From NCBI GenBank assembly GCA_018343915.1, contig JABRWF010000002.1:1426001-1490000 (forward strand): a stretch of DNA of 64,000 nucleotides. Direction: 5' to 3'. How positions within the stretch are numbered: the first letter of the stretch is position 1; each line of letters opens with the position of its first letter. The DNA is from Agroathelia rolfsii (lineage: Eukaryota; Basidiomycota; Agaricomycetes; Amylocorticiales; Amylocorticiaceae). Of the stretch, positions 10,370 to 20,689 are shown in pieces. Below the pieces are notes generated by a model, which saw nothing but the letters and a program-made list of their open reading frames with translations, was not told the DNA's origin and did no database searches. A program made the position numbers and the translations under genes.

Positions 10370-11486
10370 TCATATTGCCTCTCCTCCAGGAGGCATGCTC
10401 GCATCCTCCTCGGCCACATGATGCACCTCGGGCATGCCTGGCAAAGGAGGAACGGCTCCCAGTGGTGAGGGTGCCAAGAACGCTGATTGACTCCTGCGTC
10501 TATGCATACTGTGATGGGAACTGTGGGAATCTGGATGAGGAACAGAACTGGCGCTCGTCATCTGTGAGCTCATCGAAGAACGTGATTCAGCAGCTATCAA
10601 GTCGAAAACGTGAGCATATAGGTGTTTCATATTCAAATATATAACAATAAGACCCACTGGCATCTCTAGTCTGGGATCGATGACGGGATCTTGACCGCGA
10701 TGACCTGCTTTTCTTTTCGAGCACAGATGATGGTAGTCCCGAACCTGAGCCGACGGCTGCAGAAGCCCAGGGATCTGCCAAGCTCACTCGACTGGGAGAC
10801 ATATACCTCCCTCTATCCCCGGTTTCCTCCTCTGGTTGCAGTGCAAGCGGAGCAGGCATAATGATTTGAATAGTGCTGTGAGGGCCGTGAGGCAGCATGC
10901 GAGACGTGCTGGTGGAGGAGACCATCGATGCAGGTCGCTGCCTAGATTGAGAGCGCGAACGAGATTGTGACTGCGAGCGTGAGGCAGGAGGAGGAGTGTG
11001 TGCAGGACTAGTGGGATTGGATCCAGACGGAAGAGAGGATGAAGAGGATGAGCCAGGGAAAGCAACCATCTCGCCCGCAGAGTGAGGACGAGGTATCTCC
11101 AAGGCTGTCATGGATGGTGCCTTTAACTCCATATTTTCAACTGATGAGAACTGCGCCTCGGAGGGAGCACTCAGAATGCTGCCCTGGCGTAACAACGACT
11201 CGGATAGAGTGTCCTCACTGCCTGTACCGGTGTTGGCACGAGATTGATTAGCAAAAGGCGGGGTTGGGCGATACCAGGTGCCGGGCCTGGAGATGCTGCC
11301 TGCTACACTGGCCTGGCGTTCGTGGAATTTATTTATCTTGCGCTCCCGCTGATGCGCCAGAGGTTGAATAGGAGGAAGAGGTGCAGGCTTTCTTCGGCGC
11401 CGGCGCCAGATGAGACTGAGTACAGTGACAAGGACAAGGAGGCCGGCGACGGATGCGACGACGATGACCACGATGGAGACGGCCAT
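10370..11486 (-). CDS. single-pass membrane protein with Ser/Arg-rich cytosolic tail
   Basis: Exons: complement(join(10370..10593,10658..11486)), 350 aa. The ATG at 11486 is chosen because the frame further upstream starts only at TTG. The N-terminus is a strong transmembrane helix (VVIVVASVAGLLVLVTVLSL) followed at once by WRRRRRK, a stop-transfer signal that predicts a short outside end and a cytosolic tail. The rest is low-complexity and probably disordered: Pro/Ser-rich, with an SR-like run (SRSQSQSRSRSQSRQRP) and poly-Ser. I recognise no domain. Such proteins are common in agarics and have no known function. The start lies 149 bp from the divergent PXA-domain gene. Confidence 0.75.
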
Positions 11487-11635
11487 GATGGGTATGGGCA
11501 GAGAGAAACGAGCGTGGTGGGAATGCAAAGACAATTACTTAAGGGCAATAAAGAACAAACGAGTGTGGTGGGAGTGTGGGGACGAGGCGCAGATGAAGGC
11601 CATGCTGCCGTGTGAGTCCGAGGTCGCTTGTGCAG
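11487..11635. promoter_or_regulatory. short bidirectional promoter
   Basis: 149 bp separate the divergent ATGs of the membrane protein (minus) and the PXA protein (plus), so the two genes must share promoter DNA. No single TATA box is obvious. Confidence 0.45.
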
Positions 11636-13338
11636 ATGAGTCTTTCTCGCAGACCACCAGCAAGATCGTCCGCCTCGTTTGCATCGACGACGGCAACAAA
11701 GCAACAGCAGCAGCAGATCCCTCTTTCTCGTCGTCTGCTCTTCCCTTTCCTGCCAAGCTCGACGACTGAGCTGCCACCGTTGCTCAACGACACCGAGCTC
11801 GATGCTGAACTATATGATTTCATTGCACTCGCCCTGCGTGCATTCGTGACGCCCTGGTGGTCTAAGATCTCTCGCAACGACAAGGAGTTTCTCTCGCAAA
11901 TCAACCGTATCCTATCCATCGTCATACGCTCGCTCAATGAACGTCTCCGAGCAACAGACCTCTCCCCACTTGTTCTCCATACCATACCCGAACTTGTTAC
12001 GCAGCATTACCGGGACTACCGCAATGCTGCATCCAAGACATCCTCATCGTATGCGACAGGAGGTGCTGCATCTCTGACCCAGCTATTCCATCAACTTCAA
12101 CCCCATGTTGCTGTTTCTCCGGACGGGCGGTTGCGGGATGAATACTACAGACAAGTCGTGGGCCATATTTTGAAAGTCTGTCTACCTCCGGGAGACTATG
12201 CACCAGAGGCAGAGCGTTTTATTGTGCAGGAAATCATTCTTAAGGTCCTGGTCTATGATGTCGTTCCAAAGATATCTCAGCCGTGGTTCATCCACCAGAA
12301 TATCTTAAATCAGCTTGGGCCAGTAAGCGACAAGGCAAATACCTCAAAGGTACGTAGTTGTTGGTGCCTGGCATGGAAGCGTGCCTTTTCTAAAGGATAG
12401 ACCACAGTCCCCAGATCCCTCATTTCCTACGCCAACTTCGTTTCTTTCTATACACGCCATCCTTATTTTCCTTCTATCGACTATCCAAACAATCTCTGGT
12501 GCATGTCTTGCACTTGCCCATGCCTATAAACACATGGTTGGCCTAGTGAAAGCAGTCAAGCAGCACCATGAGAATAATTCTCCACCTATACCCCCAGCAG
12601 CGTCTTCGTCTTCTTCATTGTCGGAAGAGGGGCTCACACCAATCTCCGAGATTATGACAGACCCCCTAATTAACTCAGACTCGTCTTCGGACGAGTTGAC
12701 GACAACCAAACCTGTATCTGTTCCAAAGGTTCATCAATCGGATTATACTCGGTCGCTACTAGAGCTTGTGAGAGAGGTACTAGCCACAGACACTCGTCAT
12801 GCCTCCAACACCATGTATGGAACACTATCCATGATTACTGCTCTCTTCTCTTCTTTTCTTAATCAGTACGTGCCGACACTTTCACGTTTATTGTAAATGA
12901 GAGCTAATACACAGCTTGTCAGAATGATACTTTATTTCCTTGAAGTTCGTGTATTCACTAAGTCAACTGTAATAACCATCGTTCGCGCCGGGAAACAATC
13001 CCTCTTCCCAAACGGATATCCCGCATCCTCACCTCCTGATCCAACGCCAGAAGAGCAAGTGCTCATACGCCAATCGCTCGTACGCGCACTGGTTGCTAGT
13101 TCATCAGGTAAGAACAATATCTGGACAATACCCGTATGCACAGTTGCTGATAGCATGTTATACAGGGATTCCGGGTTCTCTTGTCTTAGGTCCTGACCCA
13201 ACCGCGAGTTTTAACGCAATCCTGGACCCTCTTTCTTCTGCGGCAATCAACACCCATCTTATTGTATTCCTCATCGATGCCGTCCTGCTTGCACTTTTCC
13301 CGGAGCTGAGTGTAGTCAGCTCAGAGGCCGGCGCATGA
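11636..13338 (+). CDS. PXA-domain membrane protein
   Basis: Exons: join(11636..12349,12408..12865,12923..13107,13166..13338), 509 aa. A basic, Gln-rich N-terminus precedes a PXA domain (PX-associated, as in some sorting nexins): LNDTELDAELYDFIALALR, FVTPWWSKISRNDKEFLSQI, LVTQHYRDYRNA and QPWFIHQNILNQLGPV. After it come a hydrophobic segment (IHAILIFLLSTIQTISGACL), a Ser-rich linker and a second hydrophobic C-terminal region (INTHLIVFLIDAVLLALFPEL). Membrane-linked PXA proteins act at ER/endosome membranes; the role here is inferred only from the domain. The acceptor at 12405-12407 was chosen because it alone keeps the hydrophobic frame open. Confidence 0.8.
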
Positions 13339-13642
13339 ATTGCTGTGGTAATGACTGTTATCTAACGATTTTTCATGTTGTATTTCTGGGCAATGCGGGC
13401 TTGTATCTATGTTGTGATATCAATACCCTTCATGATTTGTACTTCATAAATCAGTTCAAACTTTGAATAGAGGATAATAACAACAATGTCTAATTTGGAT
13501 TACTGAGGCCGATGTAACTCGGGAAAGCAAGAACAAAAAATAGAGGATAAACATAGACAATCGACAGAATACAATAACTTTGAGACATCATTTCTTTCAT
13601 CAACGACGATAACAACGATAGCAATCAGGTCCCTCTTTTTTT
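13339..13642. other. convergent 3' spacer
   Basis: AT-rich spacer between the convergent PXA and 6-phosphogluconolactonase genes; no coding signal. Confidence 0.5.
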
Positions 13643-14475
13643 TCACAACTTGAACGCCGATTTTGTGTATTTGGTCTCTGAGGAGGCCGCATCATCAACA
13701 AACCAATGCACCACACCCGGTGCGGCCGGCCTCACCCTGCTCGCGGGCAAGCCTAACTCGGGACGATCCAAGATATCAGCCAGCACGCTCGCCTTGCCCT
13801 GGCCGGTTCCGACAAATGCCACATGCACGGCATGGTTGATAACGGGAAGCGTGAGCGTGATACGCTTCGGGGGCGGCTTGGGCGAGTCCTCAACGTACGC
13901 CACCCAGCGATCCTCCTCCGTTAGGAGCGCATGGCCGGGGAAGAGTGATGCCGTGTGTCCATCGGGCCCGATGCCGAGTAGGATGAGATCGAAGACAGGG
14001 AAGCGCGCCGAATCCTTTTGTGCAAACTCGCGGATGAGCAGTTTCTCGTAGTGATCCGAGAGCTCCTCAAGATCCTCGGCGAGACCGTAATCGATGGTAT
14101 GAATTTTCTCGATCGGGATGGGCACCTTTGAAAAGAGCTCGTTAAAGCACAAGAGGTGGTTCGAGTCGGGGTGGTCGAGGGGGACAACACGTTCGTCGGC
14201 GTAGAAGACTTGCCTGGACGGTGGGGTTGATTAATGATTAATGATAGTATGTATAATACCCAAACATACCATTTGTCCCACTTTACGGCAGGGTTACCAA
14301 CGAGACCGCTGAGCTGCTTGGGAAGCGATCCGCCAGAAATAGCAATAGAAAACCTGCCCTTTTTCTCCAGTGCCTCCTTCTGTATTTTGATAATGTACTG
14401 TGCGAGCGATTCGACGAGTTCATTAGTGTCGCTAAAGCTGTTCAAGACAGGAGGGATTGGTGGTCCGTGAGACAT
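13643..14475 (-). CDS. SOL3: 6-phosphogluconolactonase
   Basis: Exons: complement(join(13643..14213,14270..14475)), 258 aa. The second step of the oxidative pentose-phosphate pathway hydrolyses 6-phosphoglucono-lactone to 6-phosphogluconate in the cytosol. Family motifs are clear: FSIAISGGSLPK near the N-terminus, WQVFYADERVVPLDHPDSN across the splice site, LILLGIGPDGHTASLFPGH with the catalytic His, and a late ITLTLPVINHAVHVAFVGTGQGK. Length is normal for the SOL/PGLS family. GND1, the next enzyme of the pathway, lies 17 kb to the right. A perfect CRE palindrome lies 160 bp upstream of the start. The choice among SOL paralogue names is not certain. Confidence 0.93.
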
Positions 14476-15809
14476 GATTCTCTACACGTTACGACGGTTG
14501 GCTTAAACACAGAGATACGATAATGCTGCCTCAATCCAGCGATGGATGGACGATGGAAGTATGAGTGAACGGCCCGCAGGCGCCCATCCACTGGCATCCG
14601 AGTTATCAATTCCGCTGGCTCCCGTTTGGGTACGTGACGTCACAACTTGGTTTGCGACATGGAGCGTTGCCGTCGCTGCAGAGTTCATCATGATAGCTTT
14701 TCCATTACCAATTTTTCCATCGCTAAATGAGCGCACAGCTGGTATGATAATAAGTCGACAGCAAATGACATGATGGATTATATACAACGCAAGAAAGGTT
14801 ATGCGGAAGAATTCAACTGAAGTCTGGACGACGCCAGTCTCTCGGTCTTTCATGCTTCCACACCCGGCAAAATGCCAATTATTCACACGAAATAAATTGT
14901 CATTCTGATTATTTGTGTGTAAAATACCTAGAGATAGAAAAAGATCACGTAGAATAAGCGGTGAGCAAGTGTAAAATGTTAAGAGAGCTTTCGCAATGCC
15001 GTCAAGTCCAAAGGAAACAACCCAGGAACTAGTATCATGATGTATGAATATGAAACACATCTTGCACTCGCCTTCCAAGGCATAGAATTACGACACCGCT
15101 TTGAGGGACAACAAAACGAACATGGATTGCGAGTCCTGTTATGGCCTTGCAATCTGAGCTGCTCCAAAGTCGGTTTCAATCTTTGGCTTATAGGCCTCCA
15201 ACCTAAATTCCTGTCAGAAAATCCAAGTCAATAACACACAGAGAATAGAATATGTACATACACACACCATTGTCATCTTGGGTAGGATTCTACATTAAGC
15301 TTGAATACCAAACATCCTACGGAGTCTTATAGTCAAACATAAAAATTGCTATAACTGCTCGAATAGACATTAAACAAGGGGAAGTTTTTGAGAGATACTT
15401 AGAAAAAGTTGAGCATCGCATACAACGGGCTTTGATGCACGCATCGGGGCGTCTGAGTGGGCGGCGCATCGGGAGGGCGAGGACGCACAACCCGACGGGT
15501 AGTCTCGTGTTTAGTCTTGAACAAGGGCGCCTCTTAGATTTGTTAAACAACACCTACTCCTGGTACTACTATCCAACTTGCATATGCTCCTTCTCTGCTC
15601 TATAACGCGCCCAAGAACCAACCAATAATAGAATAAGACGGTGGACACCAAGAATCGAGTACACCATCGCCAAGCCACGTCGCGACGCAACAGAAAGGCC
15701 TTCTGTATATAACATATAAGAGCACAAGGACGAGCGCGAAGTGCTACATAGGCACTTGCAGAGGTCTCGAGACAGAGAGAGAGTTTCGCTGTAAACAGAG
15801 CAACAACGG
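14476..15809. other. long gene-free stretch
   Basis: No open frame here has recognisable content; the longest (14503-15078, minus) has a non-coding-like composition. It holds the upstream regions of the lactonase (minus) and of the chromodomain protein (plus). I saw no terminal inverted repeats or transposase remnants by eye. Confidence 0.4.
14635..14642. promoter_or_regulatory. CRE/ATF palindrome TGACGTCA
   Basis: Perfect 8-bp palindrome, the consensus site of ATF/CREB-type bZIP factors, 160 bp upstream of the lactonase ATG. It could respond to stress or oxidant signals, which would fit NADPH production. This is inferred from the site only. Confidence 0.4.
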
Positions 15810-17355
15810 ATGCCTCGAGTTGCAGGTATCTCTCACAGGAAATGTGGCTCTTCTGAGCTGCTCTCCAAAGTGAGTGATACCCAACCCTAGGTACATCCAT
15901 TGTTGGATGTCTAGATGCTGATATCTCTCTCTCTATTTTCTTTGAAAAAAAAATGTAGGTGTCATTCAGGCCAAAGAGTGTTATGATAGGGAAGCAATGT
16001 CTAAAGGTCACAGAGGTGCTAGATACCTTTTATCAGTACTGTGCACTGCGTCACATCCTAGACACAAATAGACGTGCTGGATTGCCCAAAGAGTACTGTT
16101 TTGGTTATTTGTTCTCATACATGCCATTGTAATACTTATGCATGGAATGGCAGTAAATGGCTTCCATACAGTGATGACATTTCCCAGGCTTTGCGTAATC
16201 ACCGGTTTTGTGAGTTATAGTCAATATTATATATGATTTCTGTGTATAATCTAACCATACAGTATAGGCAATACATTCCGTATAGCAGATAAAGTGACAC
16301 AGTACATTATTAAAACGGTGATCCCAGAAGGCCCACAGGACCTCACAGAAGTAGTTTTCCGAGTAGTCCTATTCAACATGTTTACCAAGATTGAAACATG
16401 GGAGCTCTTACAAGAACAGCTTGGTAGCCTAACATGGTCATCATTCCAGGCAAACAAGTTTCTATATCTTGATGTACTCCGTGGTGCATACAATGAAGAT
16501 AGGATACTCTATACTGGAGCATTCCAAAAATCTGGTGCAAACACAGGAGCTGCAAGGTTGTTTGAGCAACATCTCGATATGATCGAGTGTATGATGCTCA
16601 ACGACTTTGTGCGGCGGGTACGCGAGTGCCAGACGCTAGAAGACATTTACAAATACATCATCTCCTTTCCCGGATTTGCCGAATTTGCAGGATTCCAGCT
16701 TGTCCTAAATCTATCCTACACAGACCTGTTCCATTTCAACGAGAACGACTTCGTCGTCCCCGGCCCCGGTGCGCGATCAGGCCTCGTACGATGCTTCAGA
16801 GGCATGACCGACGCACAACTCCGAAGTAACCCATCAATTGCGTTTGATCTTATGTCTTGGCTGTGGGAGAACCAGGACGAACACTTCCACCGGCTTGGTT
16901 TTGAGACGCCCATGATCAACGGCTACCATCGGATGCAGCTCCCGGATATCGAGCACGCCCTGTGTGAGGTGGACAAGCTCTCGCGGATACTGCATCCGTC
17001 TATACCAGGCGTAGGTAGGAAGAGCAACAAACTGCCGTCTTACAGGGTTCGCGAGGACTACATCGTAGGTGTCCCGGACCCGATTGTACTCCCCACTGCG
17101 TGGAATCACCCAGACCGACTTATCGAGCGAGCAGGGATCCATACAGGGATCGAGTTCCCAAAGCAATATGTGGTGAACTCGGTCATTGATGAGCGCATAA
17201 GGGGGACATCAGTGGAGTACCTTGTTACATGGCGGGGATACTCGGATAGGACATGGGAACCGAGGGAGAACTTGCTAGAAGATGCTCCATATGCGGTCAA
17301 GGAGTGGGAAAACGTCCACCACGGCAAACTCGAAGAGATCTCCCACTCAGGCTAA
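15810..17355 (+). CDS. helical DNA-base hypermodification domain fused to chromodomain
   Basis: Exons: join(15810..15869,15959..16092,16154..16209,16268..17355), 445 aa; all introns are GT-AG and in frame. Residues about 20-290 match the helical, DNA-glycosylase-like family of alpha-glutamyl/putrescinyl-thymine pyrophosphorylases and 5-hmdU DNA kinases: NHRFCNTFRIADKVTQYII, VVLFNMFTKIETWELL, LYTGAFQK, ISFPGFAEFAGFQLVLNLSY, and the signature VPGPGARSG near residue 248. Residues about 384-436 are a chromodomain (YVVNSVIDERIRGTSVEYLV, then TWRGYSDRTWEPRENL) with aromatic-cage residues Tyr, Trp and a further Trp. Phage relatives act on modified thymines, while the chromodomain would bind methylated histone. 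The first exon is short and rests only on good splice sites. It does not look like a retroelement: no integrase or reverse transcriptase frame is present. Confidence 0.82.
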
Positions 17356-17781
17356 GAAGAAAGAGTTCTTTGTTTAGGATGGTTCAATACTCATGTCATC
17401 TCATCATTTCTCGTCCATGATCTTCCGCCTTGTTTTGTTCAATGTTGCTCTTTTCGGAAATGCTCTAATCTCACGTACCAAATTACAGTTGTAAACTATG
17501 TCCTACCTAATTGTCAAATGCCCTTGTACATAGCGTTGCTATCTATCACTTGTTCAGTCCAAGCATTCCCTGGCAAGAAAGGCAAGAAAGAAGAAAACGC
17601 AGGTCCATGAAACAGTGGTATTGGGGTCATGACGGGGCATAAGCATAAGTACAATGAAGTAGATGATGATACGATATTAGAGCAAACAAGGCAAGAAGAG
17701 ATCATAAACCGCGGTTGGTATGCGCCAAACACCCATAGTTAATCATAGAATCCGTCCCTCCGTTCTGAGCGGATTTCAAGC
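17356..17781. other. convergent 3' spacer
   Basis: Spacer between the chromodomain gene (plus) and YPT7 (minus); no coding signal. Confidence 0.5.
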
Positions 17782-18791
17782 TCAGCAGCTGCAACCGTAG
17801 TCTTGTGTGTTGGATGCACGGTTGATGTCAATGGGGTCGGGGTAGTCGGAGTAGCTGGAGACACATTTGGGTTAGGACTACAGATAAGGTCATATGTTTA
17901 TATATGCCAAAAATACACATACGGAGGATCCTCCTGCTCGTTCTGGAGGGCATTCTTGGCAATGGTTTGGAATGCCTGTTCAACGTTGATAGCCTCCTTG
18001 GCAGAGGTCTCAAAATATGGGATATTTCCCTTGGATTGACACCATGTCATGGCACGCTTCTGAGTGACCTACATAATGCATGACGGCATCAAAATACGTA
18101 GTCATAGATATGATGCCTATTTGGTCATACCTGGCGTTTGCCTTCCTCAACATCAATCTTATTTCCCAAGACGACGAATGGGAAGTTCTCGGGGTCATGA
18201 GGGCTGGCTTGAATGAGGAACTCATCCCGCCAACTGTCTAGGGTTTCAAATGACTTGGAGCTGTTGACGTCGTAGACGAGCACACAGCAGTCAGCGCCAC
18301 GATAGAATGCAACTCCGAGGGACTGGAAGCGTTCTTGTCCCGCAGTATCCCAAAGCTACATAATAATGATAGGAGACATGAGTAATAAAACACAAGCTGG
18401 AGATAGACGTAGGCAGACGCACCTGCATCGTCACGAGCTTGTCATCGACCATGACCTCCTTTGTCAAGCTGTGCCGCACATAGAGAGTAAGTTGACGAGC
18501 CCCGAATAATAAGTAAGATAAATAAACGGACAAGTCTGCACCGATAGTAGCCTTGTATTGATTGCTGAATCGCTTGTTTACATATTGGTTCATGAGCGAT
18601 GTCTTGCCGACACTACAGAGGGGGTAGAGGAGCACGAGTCAGGAGCGCTGTGCTATGGAGGGGCCTGCGGACGACGGCTAAGATACACACCCACTGTCGC
18701 CCAGGATGATGACCTATAGACAGAAAAGAATCAGAAAAAGGCCGATTTTCCAGAGACAATAGATGCGCACCTTGAGTAGTACACGTCCCAT
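17782..18791 (-). CDS. YPT7: Rab7-type small GTPase
   Basis: Seven exons: complement(join(17782..17854,17923..18068,18131..18355,18423..18468,18532..18612,18691..18713,18771..18791)), 204 aa, the normal Rab7 length. G motifs: P-loop GDSGVGKTS (split by an intron), effector [30 protein letters not shown] and ETSAKEA. It ends in NTQDYGCSC, a CxC double-geranylgeranylation signal; a wrong reading of the last intron gives a tail without cysteines, which decides the last acceptor. YPT7 controls homotypic vacuole fusion and fusion of autophagosomes and late endosomes with the vacuole. It shares its promoter with ATG16. Confidence 0.95.
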
Positions 18792-19109
18792 GCTGGAGTT
18801 CTGAACTGTGTTTGGGCAGCCGCGGAATATAACACAAGAGGCAGAGAGGTCGAGAGAAACGCAGGAAGCAAGTGACGAAAGCGGAAGGCCGTGCCGCGCT
18901 CTCTCTCTCTTGTCTTGATCCCTTTCCCTCTCTTGGAGCCTCTCCTTCCTTCCGGCCGAGACCGTCTCATCGTATTACGCCTACGCGCCACCCGCGCCAC
19001 CAATATTCAGTCGCCGCCCGAAAGCGGCTGATCTACTACTTCCGTCCAGGGCTGCGCCCAGTCAAGCATATGTGCAGCTGAACAACTTGAAACTTGTAAA
19101 GACAGCCAA
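18792..19109. promoter_or_regulatory. bidirectional promoter of YPT7 and ATG16
   Basis: 318 bp between the two divergent ATGs, with pyrimidine-rich patches (about 18896-18960). No clear TATA box was seen. Confidence 0.5.
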
Positions 19110-20185
19110 ATGGCCGAGCCAGCATGGCAGGCACAGCTCAGAGCAAGACTCATCGAACGTAACTCCACAGAGTCTGCTTATGCATCCATCATCGAGCAAT
19201 GTGCGTCGCCTGTCCAGCTTGCTCCACCGTCTAGCCACGAATAATTCAACTATCAAGTCCAGATCGGCGATTGGCCCAGCAGACAAAGCTGCTCAAGGAG
19301 CGCAATGCCTCTCTGCTCAAGGCTGTTGGCTCTGTCAAGATCAACCCAAGCAGCTCAACCGTGCATATACCCGGCACGGCCGAAGAGTGTGTACCGATTT
19401 ACATATCACATCTTCCTCTCTCTCTCTCCCTTGCTCACAAAACTATATTTCATGTATCGTTAGCAATCCCGTCAAGGCGGCATATATATCCTCCCTCGAG
19501 CTGCAGATATCATCATTGCGCGATGAGCTGGCCACAGTGTACAAGACCCAAGGCCAGAACGCACAACGCTTGCTCGCTATGAACGAGACACTGCGCGAGA
19601 AGGAAGAGCTCTCGAGAATCGAGTCGGAACAGCTCCGCAAGGCACGCGATGAAATCACCGGGCTGCGACGTAAGGTCGATCAACACAACGAGCTCATGGC
19701 AGAAAAAGACCGTACGGCACAGGTAAGATGGTTTACTTATAATAATCTCATCCGGTTGTTTGTGCTATAAGCATGTCCCAGTGGCTAACGCCATGTTTTT
19801 CTTTACCTCCCTATAGGTTCTCCATGATGAGATTAGCACGCTACAACTAGAGATCAGCCAGATCGAAGAACGCAACACGATCCTGACTAAAGACAACGCT
19901 AAGCTCCTCCAGCGTTGGCTCGACGCTAAACAGGCCGAGGTTAACAAGATGAACGAGGAGAACGAGTTCTACCAGGATCGCATGCAGTCGCGGCACCAGG
20001 CCGTCCTCAACTGGCGCGACCGCGATGGCGGGGGCTCCGAAGCAGGTGGGAATGGCGGACTCGATAGTTCTGTTAGCTCCGTGTCGGGAAACGAGGAGCT
20101 CGGCGGTCAGAGCCGCCAGCCCACGAAGATGAATGGGACGCCATCTCCAGCGGGGAGGGGCGTGGATCTGACGCCGAATGGTTAA
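19110..20185 (+). CDS. ATG16: autophagy protein 16, coiled coil
   Basis: Exons: join(19110..19200,19263..19386,19464..19722,19817..20185), 280 aa. The N-terminus (WQAQLRARLIERNSTESAY) followed by IIEQYRRLAQQTKLLKERN is the ATG5-binding helix of ATG16. After a short linker comes a long coiled coil (VKAAYISSLELQISSLRDEL ... RWLDAKQAEVNKMNEENEFY). As in other fungi it lacks the WD40 repeats of animal ATG16L. It joins ATG12-ATG5 to form the E3-like complex that lipidates ATG8 at the growing phagophore. The C-terminal 60 residues are Gly/Ser-rich and probably disordered. It sits divergently from YPT7, another autophagy-related gene. Confidence 0.9.
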
Positions 20186-20689
20186 TTGTGGATGATGATG
20201 ACGGCTGATGTTGGTTGCCTGGTGGATTACAAATGACCCGTTCTTCGCTGTTGCTTTTCTCCTTATGGTTCCTTAGTTAATGCTATGTCTTATCATATAC
20301 CCTCTCACTTGCCTCTCGTTATTACTCATAGTCTCCCCCCTTTCTCGTCTTTTGACATTTATTTATTTCTTCGACAGTAGCTCGGTTTATTATCCTTTCT
20401 CACATGATATAGCCTTTCAAATTGGAAAACAGCACACCCAAAGTACCACAATGGAACAAAGCAGAATACTAATAAGACGAGTGGGACAACGGGGGGAAGG
20501 AAAAGGCTCTGAATGACAGGTGGTGAATGATTGAAGGATCACAAGACACGTGTAAGAGAGACATAATCAGGGGGGAGGGGAAAGAATAATGGCACAAGGT
20601 TTACAAACTGTGAGGATGAGTTGTTTGTTCGTTAATTTTAATAACTTGACGCATGATTGAAGAAGAAAGAAAAAGAAAAGGATGCCATT
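20186..20689. other. convergent 3' spacer
   Basis: Spacer between ATG16 (plus) and the RNA-binding protein gene (minus); pyrimidine- and purine-rich patches, no coding signal. Confidence 0.5.

Noticed and set aside
11039..11769. Plus-strand frames over the membrane-protein gene
   Set aside because: Shadows of the Ser/Arg-rich coding strand.
14503..15078. 191-aa minus-strand open frame upstream of the lactonase
   Set aside because: Crosses an AT-rich region, has mixed unlikely composition and no motif; treated as chance.
16294..17355. Chromodomain gene as a retrotransposon integrase fragment
   Set aside because: Chromodomains also occur on chromoviral integrases, but no integrase core, RNase H or reverse transcriptase frame is adjacent and the upstream part matches a different family.
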